Assembly (NCBI RefSeq): GCF_013283855.1
Contig: NZ_CP054056.1
Coordinates: forward strand, 124,001-188,000
Source of the DNA: Aquiluna borgnonia
GTDB lineage: Bacteria > Actinomycetota > Actinomycetes > Actinomycetales > Microbacteriaceae
Direction of reading: 5' to 3'
Length of the DNA: 64,000 nucleotides
Within the stretch, counting starts at the first letter, position 1. Every line of letters begins with the position of its first letter. The position numbers and the translations under genes are program-made. Shown in pieces: positions 23,987 through 32,675 of this stretch. Below the pieces are notes generated by a model. It did no database searches. It saw nothing but the letters and a program-made list of their open reading frames with translations, and had not been told where the DNA came from.

Positions 23987-24171
23987 TGGCCGCTCGTCTA
24001 AAGGTTACCCAGGTAAAAAGTTCCAACGGTGGCAAGCAGAACCAGCGCGATTCACTTCGCACCCTGGGCCTGAAGCGCATCGGTGACATCGTCGTGAAGG
24101 AAGACAACAAGTCTGTTCGCGGCCTGGTGATGACCGTTGCCCACCTAGTAAAGGTTGAGGAGATCGACTAA
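23986..24171 (+). CDS. rpmD: 50S ribosomal protein L30
   Basis: Small 50S protein; 61 aa. It contains [36 protein letters not shown] and [15 protein letters not shown]. Both junctions are one-base overlaps (TAATG) with rpsE and rplO. Confidence 0.97.
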   Translation: MAARLKVTQVKSSNGGKQNQRDSLRTLGLKRIGDIVVKEDNKSVRGLVMTVAHLVKVEEID

Positions 24172-24839
24172 TGGCTGAAGAAACCAAGCCAGCTGCAAAG
24201 CCTGCAGCAAAGACTGCGGCTGCAAAGCCAGCCGCCGCTAAGGCTGCCCCAAAGGCCGCTGCTGCAAAGACTGCCGCTCCTAAGGCCGCTGCCAAGCCAG
24301 CTGCTGAGAAAGCTGCTGCTAAGCCAGCCGCCGAGAAGGCAGCTCCTAAGGCCGCTGCCAAGCCTGCTGCGAAGAAGACCGAGGAGAAGGCTGAGAAGAG
24401 CCAGATTCTGAAGCTTCACCACCTTCGCCCTGCCAAGGGTGCCAAGAAGGAGAAGACTCGTAAGGGTCTTGGTGAGGGTTCCAAGGGTAAGACCGCAGGT
24501 CGTGGAACCAAGGGTACCGGTGCTCGCACCACCACCCGCCTGGGCTTTGAGGGTGGTGGCGTTAACCTCGTCATGCGCACCCCGAAGCTGCGTGGTTTCA
24601 AGAACCCATTCCGCGTTGAGTACCAGGTGGTAAACCTGGAGAAGCTAAACGACCTCTACCCAAAGGGTGGTCAGGTTACCGTAGACGACCTAGTCGCCAA
24701 GGGTGCAGTCCGCAAGGGCGAGCCAGTCAAGGTGCTGGGAAACGGCGAGGTCTCGGTTAAGCTTGAGGTCACTGTTGACAAGGTTTCCGCGTCAGCAAAG
24801 ACCAAGATTGAAGCTGCCGGCGGCAGCATCAACGCCTAA
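24171..24839 (+). CDS. rplO: 50S ribosomal protein L15, with 75-residue Ala/Lys/Pro extension
   Basis: L15 core from about residue 78 ([13 protein letters not shown]) through [14 protein letters not shown] and [18 protein letters not shown] to the C-terminus. Residues 1-75 are a histone-H1-like repeat of AKPAAEKAA / KAAPKAAA units. There is no Met between the extension and the core, and the ATG overlaps the rpmD stop, so the extension should be made. At 222 aa it is about 75 longer than a normal L15. The extension shares KAAPKAAA and AKTAAPKAA with S17. A nucleic-acid-binding role is plausible but unproven. Confidence 0.95.
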   Translation: MAEETKPAAKPAAKTAAAKPAAAKAAPKAAAAKTAAPKAAAKPAAEKAAAKPAAEKAAPKAAAKPAAKKTEEKAEKSQILKLHHLRPAKGAKKEKTRKGLGEGSKGKTAGRGTKGTGARTTTRLGFEGGGVNLVMRTPKLRGFKNPFRVEYQVVNLEKLNDLYPKGGQVTVDDLVAKGAVRKGEPVKVLGNGEVSVKLEVTVDKVSASAKTKIEAAGGSINA

Positions 24840-24864
24840 GAAGATTCACTAGGAGAGGTTCACC

Positions 24865-26181
24865 ATGTTCCAGGCTATTGCACGCGCTTTCCGCACTCCG
24901 GATTTGCGCAACAAACTTGCATTCACCCTGGGCATGGTGGCCATCTTCCGTCTCGGATCCTTCATCCCCTCCCCAAACGTTGACTACTCCAACGTTCAAC
25001 AGTGTCTGGCTCAGAGCCAGTCCACCTCAGGTTTGTACGAGCTGGTTAACCTGTTCTCCGGTGGCGCGCTGCTCCAGCTTTCGATTTTTGCGCTGGGCAT
25101 CATGCCCTACATCACGGCTTCGATCATCACTCAGCTGTTGCGCGTTGTGATTCCTCGCTTTGAGACCCTTTACAAAGAGGGACCTCAGGGGCAGGCGAAA
25201 CTTACTCAGTACACCCGTTACCTAACCATCGCCCTGGGCTTGCTGCAGGCCACCACCCTGATTGCCGTGGCACGTCAGGGAGCGCTCTTCGGAGCTGACT
25301 GCACCCTGCCGATCCTGGTGAACACCGATCCGTTGTCCATCACCCTGATGGTGATGACAATGACTGCGGGAACCGGTCTAATCATGTGGATCGGTGAGCT
25401 CATCACCGAGCGCGGGGTTGGTAATGGAATGTCGCTTTTGATCTTCACCTCGATTGCATCGACCTTCCCTGCTTCGCTGCTTCAGATTCTTCAGACCCGC
25501 ACCATCGAGATCTTCGTGATCGTCATGGCGGTCGGATTCGTTGTTGTTGGACTTGTTGTTCTGGTTGAGCAGTCGCAGCGCCGCATTCCGGTTCAGTACG
25601 CCAAGCGCATGGTAGGTCGCAAGGCCTACGGTGGGCAGTCAACCTACATTCCGGTCAAGGTCAACACCGCAGGTGTTATCCCGGTTATCTTTGCCTCATC
25701 CATGCTGTACTTGCCGGCTTTGCTTGCTCAGTTCAGCCAGCCAGACCCAACCACCGGTCAGGTAGCACCATGGGTGACTTTCATCTCTACTTACCTAACT
25801 TCAGGTTCGAACCCGCTTTACATGGCGGTCTACTTCGCTCTGATTGTTGGTTTCACCTACTTCTACGTTGCAATCACCCTCAACCCTGAGGAGATCAGCG
25901 ACAACATGAAGAAGTACGGCGGATTCATTCCGGGTATTCGTGCCGGAAGACCAACCACCGAGTATCTCGAGTACGTGATTAGCCGCATCACCTTCCCTGG
26001 CGCAATCTACCTGGGTCTGATCGCTCTAGTTCCACTGGTTGCCTTCACCGCAATTGGAACCAACCAGAACTTCCCGTTTGGTGGAACTTCGATTCTGATC
26101 ATCGTTGGTGTTGGTCTTGAGACCGTGAAGCAGATCAACGCTCAGATGCAGCAGCGCAACTACGAGGGTCTTCTGAAGTGA
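24865..26181 (+). CDS. secY: Preprotein translocase channel subunit SecY
   Basis: Central pore of the Sec translocon; 438 aa, with ten transmembrane segments predicted by eye. Family motifs include LFSGGALLQLSIFALGIMPYI (plug and TM2), the cytoplasmic loop QSQRRIPVQYAKR, and the C-terminal FIPGIRAGRPTTEYL. The RBS is AGGAGAGGTTCACC. It is co-transcribed with ribosomal genes, as in most bacteria, and overlaps adk by 4 nt. Confidence 0.98.
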   Translation: MFQAIARAFRTPDLRNKLAFTLGMVAIFRLGSFIPSPNVDYSNVQQCLAQSQSTSGLYELVNLFSGGALLQLSIFALGIMPYITASIITQLLRVVIPRFETLYKEGPQGQAKLTQYTRYLTIALGLLQATTLIAVARQGALFGADCTLPILVNTDPLSITLMVMTMTAGTGLIMWIGELITERGVGNGMSLLIFTSIASTFPASLLQILQTRTIEIFVIVMAVGFVVVGLVVLVEQSQRRIPVQYAKRMVGRKAYGGQSTYIPVKVNTAGVIPVIFASSMLYLPALLAQFSQPDPTTGQVAPWVTFISTYLTSGSNPLYMAVYFALIVGFTYFYVAITLNPEEISDNMKKYGGFIPGIRAGRPTTEYLEYVISRITFPGAIYLGLIALVPLVAFTAIGTNQNFPFGGTSILIIVGVGLETVKQINAQMQQRNYEGLLK

Positions 26182-26765
26182 GCCGGCTCCTACTGATCGG
26201 CCCTCCGGGCGCCGGTAAGGGGACCCAGGCTGCCCTGCTTTCTCAACACCTTGGCATTCCAGCCATCTCCACCGGAGACATCTTCCGCTACAACGTAAAG
26301 AACCAAACTCCTCTTGGGGTTGAGGCCAAAGGCTTCATGGACCGCGGTGAGTACGTGCCAGATTCACTAACCAATGCTTTGGTTCGCGACCGGCTCTCCC
26401 ACGAGGACGCCAAGGCAGGATTCCTGCTGGATGGTTATCCGAGAACCATCGATCAGGTGAACGAGCTTGACTCGATCCTGGCCGATGGCGGTAAGCGCCT
26501 GGATGTCGTGGTTCAGCTCACTGCCGATTATGAGGAGCTTGCTCGCCGCTTGGCTGGTAGGGCGCAAATCGAGGGCAGGGCCGATGACACCCCTGAGGTA
26601 ATCCGCCGCCGACTCGATGTCTACGACGAGCAAACAGCTCCGCTAATCGACGTCTACGCGGCCCGCGGTCTCGTTGCGATGGTGGATGGCTTGGGAGAGA
26701 TCTCCGAGGTAACCGCCAGAATCATCGAGGTGCTCGAGGCTCGCGGCTTGACTGCCGATGCGTAA
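26178..26765 (+). CDS. adk: Adenylate kinase
   Basis: Interconverts ATP + AMP and 2 ADP in the cytosol. P-loop GPPGAGKGTQAA is near residue 8, with AMP-site ISTGDIFR and DGYPRTIDQ. The LID is the short form (GRADDTPEVIRRR) without a zinc-binding Cys set. 195 aa. The GTG start overlaps the secY stop (GTGA). It overlaps map by 8 nt. Confidence 0.98.
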   Translation: MSRLLLIGPPGAGKGTQAALLSQHLGIPAISTGDIFRYNVKNQTPLGVEAKGFMDRGEYVPDSLTNALVRDRLSHEDAKAGFLLDGYPRTIDQVNELDSILADGGKRLDVVVQLTADYEELARRLAGRAQIEGRADDTPEVIRRRLDVYDEQTAPLIDVYAARGLVAMVDGLGEISEVTARIIEVLEARGLTADA

Positions 26766-27582
26766 AAAATTCGAGCTAAAAACCGAAGACCAAATCCGCA
26801 AGATGCGGGTCGCAGGTCTTTTGACGGCTAAGGCCCTGGAAAATGTTCGAGCGGCGATTGTCCCGGGAGTAACGACTCTGGAACTGGATCAAATCGCCGA
26901 GCAAACCATTCGCGATGGGGGTGGAAGGCCCAACTTCCAGCTCGTTCCCGGTTACTATCACACGATTTGCGCCAGCATCAATTCCGAAGTGGTGCACGGC
27001 ATCCCCTCCAATAAAACCCTGCAGCCGGGAGACCTAATCTCGATTGACTGCGGTGCTGAGGTGGATGGTTGGAATGGCGACAGCGCCTTTTCCATGGTCG
27101 TCCCCGGTGGCGATGCTGAGCTTGCCGCCAGACGCCAACTTCAGTCTGATGTTTGCGAAGGGTCGCTCTGGGCTGGAATTGCTGCCCTAGCGAAGGCCAA
27201 GCGCCTGAACGAGGTTGGTGTGGCGATCGAGGACTACATCGCCGAACGAGGCAGCTGGGGTATTTTGGAGCAGTATGTCGGTCACGGCATCGGTAGATCC
27301 ATGCACGAGGACCCGGCGGTCTTCAACTACCGAGTTCGCGATGCGGGGCCAAAGGTTGAACCCGGATTGTGCCTGGCAATTGAACCGATGATTACCTCCG
27401 GCAAGCAGAACACTTCGGTTGCTGAGGATGACTGGACCGTGGTTACCCGAGATGGGGGAGACGGAGCTCACTGGGAGCACTCCGTGGCGGTTCACTCAAA
27501 AGGCATTTGGGTGCTGACTGCACCTGATGGTGGAGTGTCCGGACTGGCTCGGTTCGGTGTTACCCCAATATCTTTGGACTAG
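26758..27582 (+). CDS. map: Type I methionine aminopeptidase
   Basis: Removes N-terminal Met from nascent proteins. The pita-bread metal ligands are visible: two Asp in SIDCGAEVDGWNGD, His in GHGIGRSMHEDP, Glu in LAIEPMIT and the last Glu in HWEHSVAV. The substrate His is in SEVVHGIP. 274 aa, with no N-terminal zinc-finger extension. It overlaps adk by 8 nt, so the two are probably translationally coupled. Last gene before the infA promoter gap. Confidence 0.98.
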   Translation: MRKKFELKTEDQIRKMRVAGLLTAKALENVRAAIVPGVTTLELDQIAEQTIRDGGGRPNFQLVPGYYHTICASINSEVVHGIPSNKTLQPGDLISIDCGAEVDGWNGDSAFSMVVPGGDAELAARRQLQSDVCEGSLWAGIAALAKAKRLNEVGVAIEDYIAERGSWGILEQYVGHGIGRSMHEDPAVFNYRVRDAGPKVEPGLCLAIEPMITSGKQNTSVAEDDWTVVTRDGGDGAHWEHSVAVHSKGIWVLTAPDGGVSGLARFGVTPISLD

Positions 27583-27609
27583 GCACTAGCATTCGCCTGG
27601 TTTTACCCC

Positions 27610-27615
27610 TAGGAT
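27610..27615 (+). promoter_or_regulatory. Possible -10 box upstream of infA
   Basis: TAGGAT, identical to the rpoB and guaB -10 boxes, lies about 94 nt before infA in the 126-nt map-infA gap. I find no good -35 at 17-18 bp upstream (CTAGCA at 18 bp), so this is weak. Confidence 0.28.
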
Positions 27616-27708
27616 TGTTCCTCGGCGTTTCTAACGTGAAATCCTCTGAATCTCTGTGAAGTTTTCGCGTGTTTGTGACGCTACAAAAAGTAGTGAATAA
27701 GTGAGTGC

Positions 27709-27930
27709 ATGGCCAACAAAGACGGCGTAATCGAGATCGAAGGTTCGGTCGTTGAGGCGCTCCCTAACGCAATGTTTAGGGTAGAGCTGACCAACGGACA
27801 CCTAGTCCTAGCCCACATCTCGGGAAAGATGCGTCAGCACTACATCCGTATCCTCCCCGAGGACCGCGTGATTGTAGAGCTTTCCACCTACGACCTGACC
27901 CGCGGCCGAATCATCTACCGCTACAAGTAG
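27709..27930 (+). CDS. infA: Translation initiation factor IF-1
   Basis: S1-like OB-fold factor that binds the 30S A site during initiation; 73 aa, the standard length. It begins [20 protein letters not shown] and has the conserved LAHISGKMR(Q)[11 protein letters not shown] and the end RGRIIYRYK. It lies 11 nt upstream of rpmJ. The sequence GTGAATAAGTGAGTGC before the ATG offers only a weak RBS. Confidence 0.98.
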   Translation: MANKDGVIEIEGSVVEALPNAMFRVELTNGHLVLAHISGKMRQHYIRILPEDRVIVELSTYDLTRGRIIYRYK

Positions 27931-27941
27931 AAAGTAAGAGC

Positions 27942-28055
27942 ATGAAGGTTAACCCGAGCGTTAAGAAGATCTGCGACAAGTGCAAGGTGATTCGTCGTCA
28001 CGGCAACGTGATGGTTATCTGCGAGAACCCTCGCCACAAGCAGCGCCAGGGCTAA
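27942..28055 (+). CDS. rpmJ: 50S ribosomal protein L36
   Basis: A 37-codon gene: [20 protein letters not shown], then [17 protein letters not shown]. The zinc-type set C11, C14, C27 and H32 marks the C+ form of L36. It sits between infA and rpsM, the expected place. The RBS is AAAGTAAGAG, 11 nt after infA. Confidence 0.97.
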   Translation: MKVNPSVKKICDKCKVIRRHGNVMVICENPRHKQRQG

Positions 28056-28105
28056 TTGCCCTAAACCACAACTAAATACCAAGGCAACATCGAGCGCAAG
28101 CTAAC

Positions 28106-28142
28106 CCCCGGAAAGAAGGCCGGGGCCCGATCCGCCAGATCG
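28106..28142 (+). other. Two small hairpins in the rpsM leader
   Basis: CCCCGG (28106-28111) pairs with CCGGGG (28120-28125), and CGATC (28128-28132) pairs with GATCG (28138-28142). Both lie in the 132-nt gap between rpmJ and rpsM. No T-run follows. They may be a regulatory leader; I know of no described family that they match. Confidence 0.35.
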
Positions 28143-28187
28143 AGATGATGATGCTGAAGACCTTCTTTCAAACAGGAGAAATTCCAA

Positions 28188-28565
28188 ATGGCACGTATTG
28201 CTGGAGTAGATATCCCTCGCGACAAGCGCGTGGTTATCTCCCTTACCTACATCTACGGCATTGGCCGTACTCGCTCGAGCGAGATTCTAAAGACCACCAA
28301 GATTGACGAGAGCGTTCGCGTCAAGGACCTTACCGACGACCAGTTGGTTGCCCTCCGCGACGAGATCGAGAAGAACTACAAGGTTGAGGGTGACCTGCGC
28401 CGCGATGTCGCCGCAGACATCCGTCGCAAAGTTGAAATCGGTTCATACGAGGGTCTGCGCCACCGCAAGGGACTTCCAGTCCGCGGCCAGCGCACCAAGA
28501 CCAACGCCCGCACTCGCAAGGGTCCGAAGCGCACCGTGGCCGGCAAGAAGAAGGCAACCCGCTAG
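28188..28565 (+). CDS. rpsM: 30S ribosomal protein S13
   Basis: 30S head protein that contacts P-site tRNA and S19; 125 aa. It starts [20 protein letters not shown], contains [10 protein letters not shown], and ends with the basic [19 protein letters not shown] tail. The RBS is AGGAGAAATTCCAA. Confidence 0.98.
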   Translation: MARIAGVDIPRDKRVVISLTYIYGIGRTRSSEILKTTKIDESVRVKDLTDDQLVALRDEIEKNYKVEGDLRRDVAADIRRKVEIGSYEGLRHRKGLPVRGQRTKTNARTRKGPKRTVAGKKKATR

Positions 28566-28593
28566 TAGCGGCTAAGGATCTAGGAGATAGAAA

Positions 28594-28998
28594 ATGGCAG
28601 CACCTAAGGCATCCGCAGCGGCTCGCAAACCACGCCGCAAGGATAAGAAGAACGTTCCAGCAGGTCAGGCTCACATCCGCTCGACCTTCAACAACACCAT
28701 CATCACCATCACCGACCCGACCGGAGCAGTTATCTCCTGGTCGTCCTCCGGTGACGTTGGTTTCAAGGGTTCGCGTAAGTCGACCCCGTTCGCCGCACAG
28801 ATGGCAGCTGAGGCTGCAGCTCGCAAGGCACAGGAGCACGGCCTAAAGAAGGTTGATGTTTTTGTTAAGGGCCCAGGTTCTGGTCGTGAGACTGCAATCC
28901 GCTCGCTGCAGGCAGCAGGTCTTGAGGTTGGCTCAATCTCCGACGTGACCCCACAGGCTCACAACGGATGCCGCCCTCCAAAGCGTCGCCGTGTCTAA
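28594..28998 (+). CDS. rpsK: 30S ribosomal protein S11
   Basis: 30S platform protein; 134 aa. It contains [37 protein letters not shown], and the conserved end [13 protein letters not shown]. An rpsD (S4) gene, present after rpsK in mycobacteria, is absent; rpoA follows after 109 nt. Confidence 0.98.
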   Translation: MAAPKASAAARKPRRKDKKNVPAGQAHIRSTFNNTIITITDPTGAVISWSSSGDVGFKGSRKSTPFAAQMAAEAAARKAQEHGLKKVDVFVKGPGSGRETAIRSLQAAGLEVGSISDVTPQAHNGCRPPKRRRV

Positions 28999-29052
28999 CC
29001 TGCGCTAAAGCGCCCAACCAAAACTAAAGATTCAAAGCATTCAGCTCACCCT

Positions 29053-29090
29053 CTGAGTGTAAAGACGAGTATCAAATAGCGGGTACTCAG
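29053..29090 (+). other. Stem-loop in the rpoA leader
   Basis: CTGAGT (29053-29058) can pair with ACTCAG (29085-29090). Alternatively GAGTA (29067-29071) can pair with TACTC (29084-29088). The two are mutually exclusive on the right arm. It lies in the 109-nt gap between rpsK and rpoA, just before the rpoA RBS (AAAGGAACC). Switching behaviour is conceivable but not shown. Confidence 0.3.
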
Positions 29091-29107
29091 ATGAAAGGAA
29101 CCAAATA

Positions 29108-30097
29108 GTGCTAATTGCACAGCGCCCAACCCTGCACGAAGAAGTTCTAGGTCCTAACCGTTCACGTTTCATCCTGGATCCACTGGAGCCAGGCTTCGGC
29201 TACACCCTCGGTAACTCACTGCGCCGCACCCTGCTCTCGAGCATTCCGGGTGCCGCGGTTACCAACATCCGCATCCAGGGCGTTAGCCACGAGTTCTCCA
29301 CCATTCCAGGTGTCAAGGAAGACGTCGTAGAGGTCATCCTGAACATCAAGAACCTGGTGGTCTCCTCCGAGCACGACGCCCCTGTGGTTGCTCACCTGTC
29401 CAAGAGCGCGGCTGGCCCAGTCACCGCTGCCGACATTCAGGTTCCTGCTGGCGTTGAGGTTCACAACCCAGAGCTAGTGCTAGCAACTTTGAACGCCAAG
29501 GGCAAGCTAGAGGTTGAGTTCATCATTGAGCGCGGCCGTGGCTACGTCCAGGCATCCCAGAACCGCAACCCAGACGCTGAGGCCGGCGTCATTCCGGTTG
29601 ACTCGATCTACAGCCCTGTGCTCAAGGTTTCTTACCGTGTTGAGGCAACTCGTGCCGGTGAGTTCACCAACTTCGACAAGCTAATTGTTGATGTTGAGAC
29701 CAAGCCTTCGGTTGCTCCTCGCGATGCCGTTGCATCCGCAGGTTCCACCCTGGTTGAGCTGTTTGGTTTGGCCAAGGAGCTAAACGCAGAGGCAGAGGGT
29801 ATTGAGATCGGACCAGCTCCGGTTGAGGTTGCTGCATCCAACGAGCTCTCCACACCGATTGAGGACCTGGACCTGACCGTTCGTTCCTACAACTGCCTAA
29901 AGCGCGAGGGCATCAACACCGTCTCTGAGCTAATTGCTCTTTCCGAGGACCAGTTGATGAACATCCGCAACTTCGGTTCCAAGTCCGTTGACGAGGTCCG
30001 CGAGAAGCTTGCTTCGCTCGGCCTTCGCTTCAAGGACGCCGTCCCAGGATTCGACAGCGCTTACTTCGGTGGCGGATTCGACGACGACCAGATCTAA
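29108..30097 (+). CDS. rpoA: RNA polymerase alpha subunit
   Basis: Assembles RNA polymerase through its N-terminal domain and binds UP elements and activators through its C-terminal domain. 329 aa with a GTG start. The N domain carries [20 protein letters not shown] and GYVQASQNR. The C domain, from about residue 245, carries the helix-hairpin-helix region ([31 protein letters not shown]). It belongs to the alpha cluster with rpsM, rpsK and rplQ. Confidence 0.98.
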   Translation: MLIAQRPTLHEEVLGPNRSRFILDPLEPGFGYTLGNSLRRTLLSSIPGAAVTNIRIQGVSHEFSTIPGVKEDVVEVILNIKNLVVSSEHDAPVVAHLSKSAAGPVTAADIQVPAGVEVHNPELVLATLNAKGKLEVEFIIERGRGYVQASQNRNPDAEAGVIPVDSIYSPVLKVSYRVEATRAGEFTNFDKLIVDVETKPSVAPRDAVASAGSTLVELFGLAKELNAEAEGIEIGPAPVEVAASNELSTPIEDLDLTVRSYNCLKREGINTVSELIALSEDQLMNIRNFGSKSVDEVREKLASLGLRFKDAVPGFDSAYFGGGFDDDQI

Positions 30098-30125
30098 CGC
30101 TTAGAAAACTCACAAGGAGAAAGAA

Positions 30126-30731
30126 ATGCCAACCCCAACAAAGGGCCCACGCCTCGGAGGCGGACCAGCGCACGAGCGTCTGATGCTAAACAACATGGCG
30201 ACCTCGCTGTTCAAGCACAAGCGCATTGTCACCACCGAGACCAAGGCTAAGCGCCTGCGTCCAGTTGCTGAGCGCCTAGTGACCTTCGCCAAGCGCGGAG
30301 ACCTAGCAGCCCGTCGTCGCGTCATGACCCAGATCCTGGACAAGGGCGTCGTTCACGAGCTTTTCACTGAGATTGCACCTCTGGTTGCAGAGCGTCAGGG
30401 CGGCTACACCCGCATCACCAAGCTCGGCTTCCGCAAGGGTGACAACGCTCCGATGGCAGTCATTGAGCTAGTGCTCGAGGCAGTCAACGCCAAGCCCAAG
30501 TCCAACAAGGTCAAGGTCACCAACAACATCGCCACCTCCGCTGCTGCAGTTGCAGTTGAGGAAGTTGTCGAGGAAGTTGTAGCCGAAGAGGTAGTTGAGA
30601 CTGCCGCTGAGGAGACCACCGAGGTTGTTGCAGAGGAAACCGCAGAGGTTGCAGCTGAGGCTGTGGCCGAAGAGGCTCCTGCTGCTGAGGCCGAAGAGGC
30701 ACCTGCCGCCGAAGAGCCTAAGGCTGAATAA
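30126..30731 (+). CDS. rplQ: 50S ribosomal protein L17, with long acidic tail
   Basis: Exit-tunnel-proximal 50S protein. The core is residues 1-120 ([54 protein letters not shown]). Residues 121-201 form an added tail. It starts with a Lys-rich linker, and from about 143 it is Val/Ala/Glu repeats ([15 protein letters not shown]) ending [10 protein letters not shown]. Acidic tails on L17 are known in actinobacteria. At about 80 residues this one doubles the acidic content of the operon's products. The GC-rich repeats leave a frame open on the + strand that runs into truA. Confidence 0.96.
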   Translation: MPTPTKGPRLGGGPAHERLMLNNMATSLFKHKRIVTTETKAKRLRPVAERLVTFAKRGDLAARRRVMTQILDKGVVHELFTEIAPLVAERQGGYTRITKLGFRKGDNAPMAVIELVLEAVNAKPKSNKVKVTNNIATSAAAVAVEEVVEEVVAEEVVETAAEETTEVVAEETAEVAAEAVAEEAPAAEAEEAPAAEEPKAE

Positions 30732-30741
30732 GGAAAAGATT

Positions 30742-31605
30742 ATGAGTGAACCCGCTGGTGTTGCCGGCGGGTTTTCTCGTTTCCGGATCGACCTCGCCTA
30801 TGACGGCACTGACTTCGCCGGATGGGCCAAACAACCTGGTTTGAGGACCGTTCAGGGGGAATTACTCAGCGCTCTGGAGCAGATATTTGGGCCAGACGAC
30901 TCTGACTTCGGAATGCGAGTGGCGGGGAGAACCGATGCCGGCGTCCACGCCGATCACCAGGTTTGCCACGTTGATCTGAGCCCAGCGCAGCTTTCGAGGC
31001 TCGGGCGCTCGAGTTTCAGTGCCAAAAGACTAAATGGCCTTTTGGCGGAAGACGTTCGGGTGCTGGGGGTAGCAGTTGCTCCAGCTGGTTTTGATGCCAG
31101 GTTTTCCGCTACCGGCCGGAGTTACCGATATCAAATTGCCGATGACAAGGTTGCCCCAGACCCTAAATTGTCGCGGTATGTGCTCATGCAGCAGGGTGAA
31201 CTGAATCTCGTAGATATGAATAAGGCGGCCAAACTGCTGATTGGCCTTAGGGACTTCGGGGCATTTTGTCGCCCTCGAGAGGGTGCAACCACGATTCGGG
31301 AGCTTAGGAAGCTCGAGCTTGCAAGAGATAAAGATGAGGTGATCAGCGTCTTTTTGGAAGCTGATGCTTTTTGCCACAACATGGTGAGAGCTTTGGTTGG
31401 CGGGCTGATTGCGGTTGGTCTAGGGAAGCTCACCCCTGATGAGCTTTTAGAGATTCAACTTCAGGCCAAACGCGTTTCGAAATTCAAGGTGGTTGATCCC
31501 AGGGGCTTGAGTTTGAGTGGGATTAGTTACCCCAGCGATGACAAATTGTCCCTGCAAGCGGAAAAAGCGCGAAATAAGCGCGATGCGGGGGAAATTTCTG
31601 TTTGA
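30742..31605 (+). CDS. truA: tRNA pseudouridine(38-40) synthase
   Basis: Converts U38-40 in the tRNA anticodon stem to pseudouridine. The open frame starts at 30595 inside rplQ, but the ATG at 30742, preceded by AAGGAAAAG, is the real start; 287 aa. Catalytic aspartate is in AGRTDAGVHADHQV. LAYDGTDFAGW and HNMVRALVGGLIAVG are further hallmarks. It lies 10 nt after rplQ, the usual actinobacterial arrangement. Confidence 0.96.
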   Translation: MSEPAGVAGGFSRFRIDLAYDGTDFAGWAKQPGLRTVQGELLSALEQIFGPDDSDFGMRVAGRTDAGVHADHQVCHVDLSPAQLSRLGRSSFSAKRLNGLLAEDVRVLGVAVAPAGFDARFSATGRSYRYQIADDKVAPDPKLSRYVLMQQGELNLVDMNKAAKLLIGLRDFGAFCRPREGATTIRELRKLELARDKDEVISVFLEADAFCHNMVRALVGGLIAVGLGKLTPDELLEIQLQAKRVSKFKVVDPRGLSLSGISYPSDDKLSLQAEKARNKRDAGEISV

Positions 31606-31631
31606 CCAATGGGTAAACAATCCCCTAAACT
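31602..31631 (+). promoter_or_regulatory. Promoter of rplM-rpsI
   Basis: TTGACC (31602-31607), overlapping the truA stop codon, and TAAACT (31626-31631) are 18 bp apart. This is a near-consensus promoter and gives a leader of about 80 nt before rplM. Confidence 0.75.
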
Positions 31632-31717
31632 TGCACCTTGGTTCGGCATGGCCGAAAGGGTTTGAAACCGCAACTTTCCAGCGGAATCACACAAAAGAAA
31701 CTACGAGGTAATTTAGC

Positions 31718-32161
31718 GTGCGTACTTATTCGCCTAAGGCTAGTGAGCTGTCCCACGAGTGGTTCGTCATCGACGCCACCGACGTGGTGTTGGGTCGTCT
31801 CGCCACTCACGCAGCAGCTCTGCTGCGCGGCAAGCACAAGCCAACCTTCACCGCTCACATGGACAACGGTGACTTCGTCATCATCATCAATGCTGACAAG
31901 GTTGCACTAACCGGTTCCAAGCTGGCTCAGAAGAAGGCCTACCGCCACTCCGGTTACCCAGGTGGTCTAACCGCCACCACCTACTCCGAGCTTCTGGAGA
32001 AGAACCCAGAGCGCGCGGTCGAGAAGGCCATTCGCGGCATGCTGCCAAAGAACACCCTCGGCGACCAGCAGCTTGGAAAGCTAAAGGTTTACAAGGGCGC
32101 TGCCCACCCACACGCTGCCCAGCAGCCAAAGCCGTTCGTAATTGACCAGATTGCCCAGTAA
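31718..32161 (+). CDS. rplM: 50S ribosomal protein L13
   Basis: Early-assembly 50S protein; 147 aa, with a GTG start preceded by CGAGGTAATTTAGC. It contains [29 protein letters not shown] and the conserved [12 protein letters not shown]. First gene of the rplM-rpsI pair, with its own promoter and leader. Confidence 0.98.
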   Translation: MRTYSPKASELSHEWFVIDATDVVLGRLATHAAALLRGKHKPTFTAHMDNGDFVIIINADKVALTGSKLAQKKAYRHSGYPGGLTATTYSELLEKNPERAVEKAIRGMLPKNTLGDQQLGKLKVYKGAAHPHAAQQPKPFVIDQIAQ

Positions 32162-32171
32162 GGAAAACAAG

Positions 32172-32657
32172 TTGGCTGAGAACACAGAGCTAGTAGCAGA
32201 GGCAACTGAGACCTCCTACACCACCGAGAGCGCCCCTGCAAAGCCAGTGCGCTCACGCGGCAACCTAACCCAGAACGGTGCCGGAACCGGCCGCCGCAAG
32301 GAGGCCGTCGCTCGCGTCCGCCTGCTGCCTGGAACTGGAAAGATCACCGTCAACGACCGTGCTTTTGAGGACTACTTCCCAAACAAGCTGCACCAGCAGC
32401 TCATCACCGACCCATTCACCGTTTTGGAGCTGCAGGGCGCATACGACGTCATCGCACGCATCGACGGTGGTGGAATCGCTGGTCAGGCTGGAGCGCTTCG
32501 TCTCGGTATCTCTCGCGCACTGAACGAGATCGACACCGACAACAACCGCGCAACCTTGAAGAAGGCTGGCTTCCTGAGCCGTGACTCCCGAGTCATCGAG
32601 CGTAAGAAGGCTGGTCTGAAGAAGGCCCGCAAGGCTTCTCAGTTCTCCAAGCGCTAA
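32172..32657 (+). CDS. rpsI: 30S ribosomal protein S9
   Basis: Its C-terminal tail ([11 protein letters not shown]) reaches P-site tRNA. The frame is open from 32142, but I choose the TTG at 32172 because AAGGAAAACAAG precedes it and it avoids overlapping rplM; 161 aa. The core starts at about residue 40 ([19 protein letters not shown]) after a Glu/Thr-rich extension, typical of actinobacteria. [19 protein letters not shown] is the family signature. Confidence 0.96.
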   Translation: MAENTELVAEATETSYTTESAPAKPVRSRGNLTQNGAGTGRRKEAVARVRLLPGTGKITVNDRAFEDYFPNKLHQQLITDPFTVLELQGAYDVIARIDGGGIAGQAGALRLGISRALNEIDTDNNRATLKKAGFLSRDSRVIERKKAGLKKARKASQFSKR

Positions 32658-32660
32658 AGA

Positions 32661-32675
32661 TACGCTTGCGCCATG
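32661..32675 (+). promoter_or_regulatory. -10 box and leaderless start of glmM
   Basis: TACGCT (32661-32666) ends 6 nt before the glmM ATG (32673), and there is no Shine-Dalgarno. Transcription would begin at or next to the A of ATG. No clear -35. Confidence 0.5.

Noticed and set aside
24171-24395. Repeat array in rplO considered as a CRISPR or satellite
   Set aside because: The repeats are in-frame Ala/Lys/Pro codons with variable third bases, and there are no spacers.
30595-30741. 49-codon N-terminal extension of the truA frame inside rplQ
   Set aside because: An Arg/Leu/Pro-rich by-product of the Val/Glu repeats of L17; the ATG at 30742 has an RBS and the family N-terminus.
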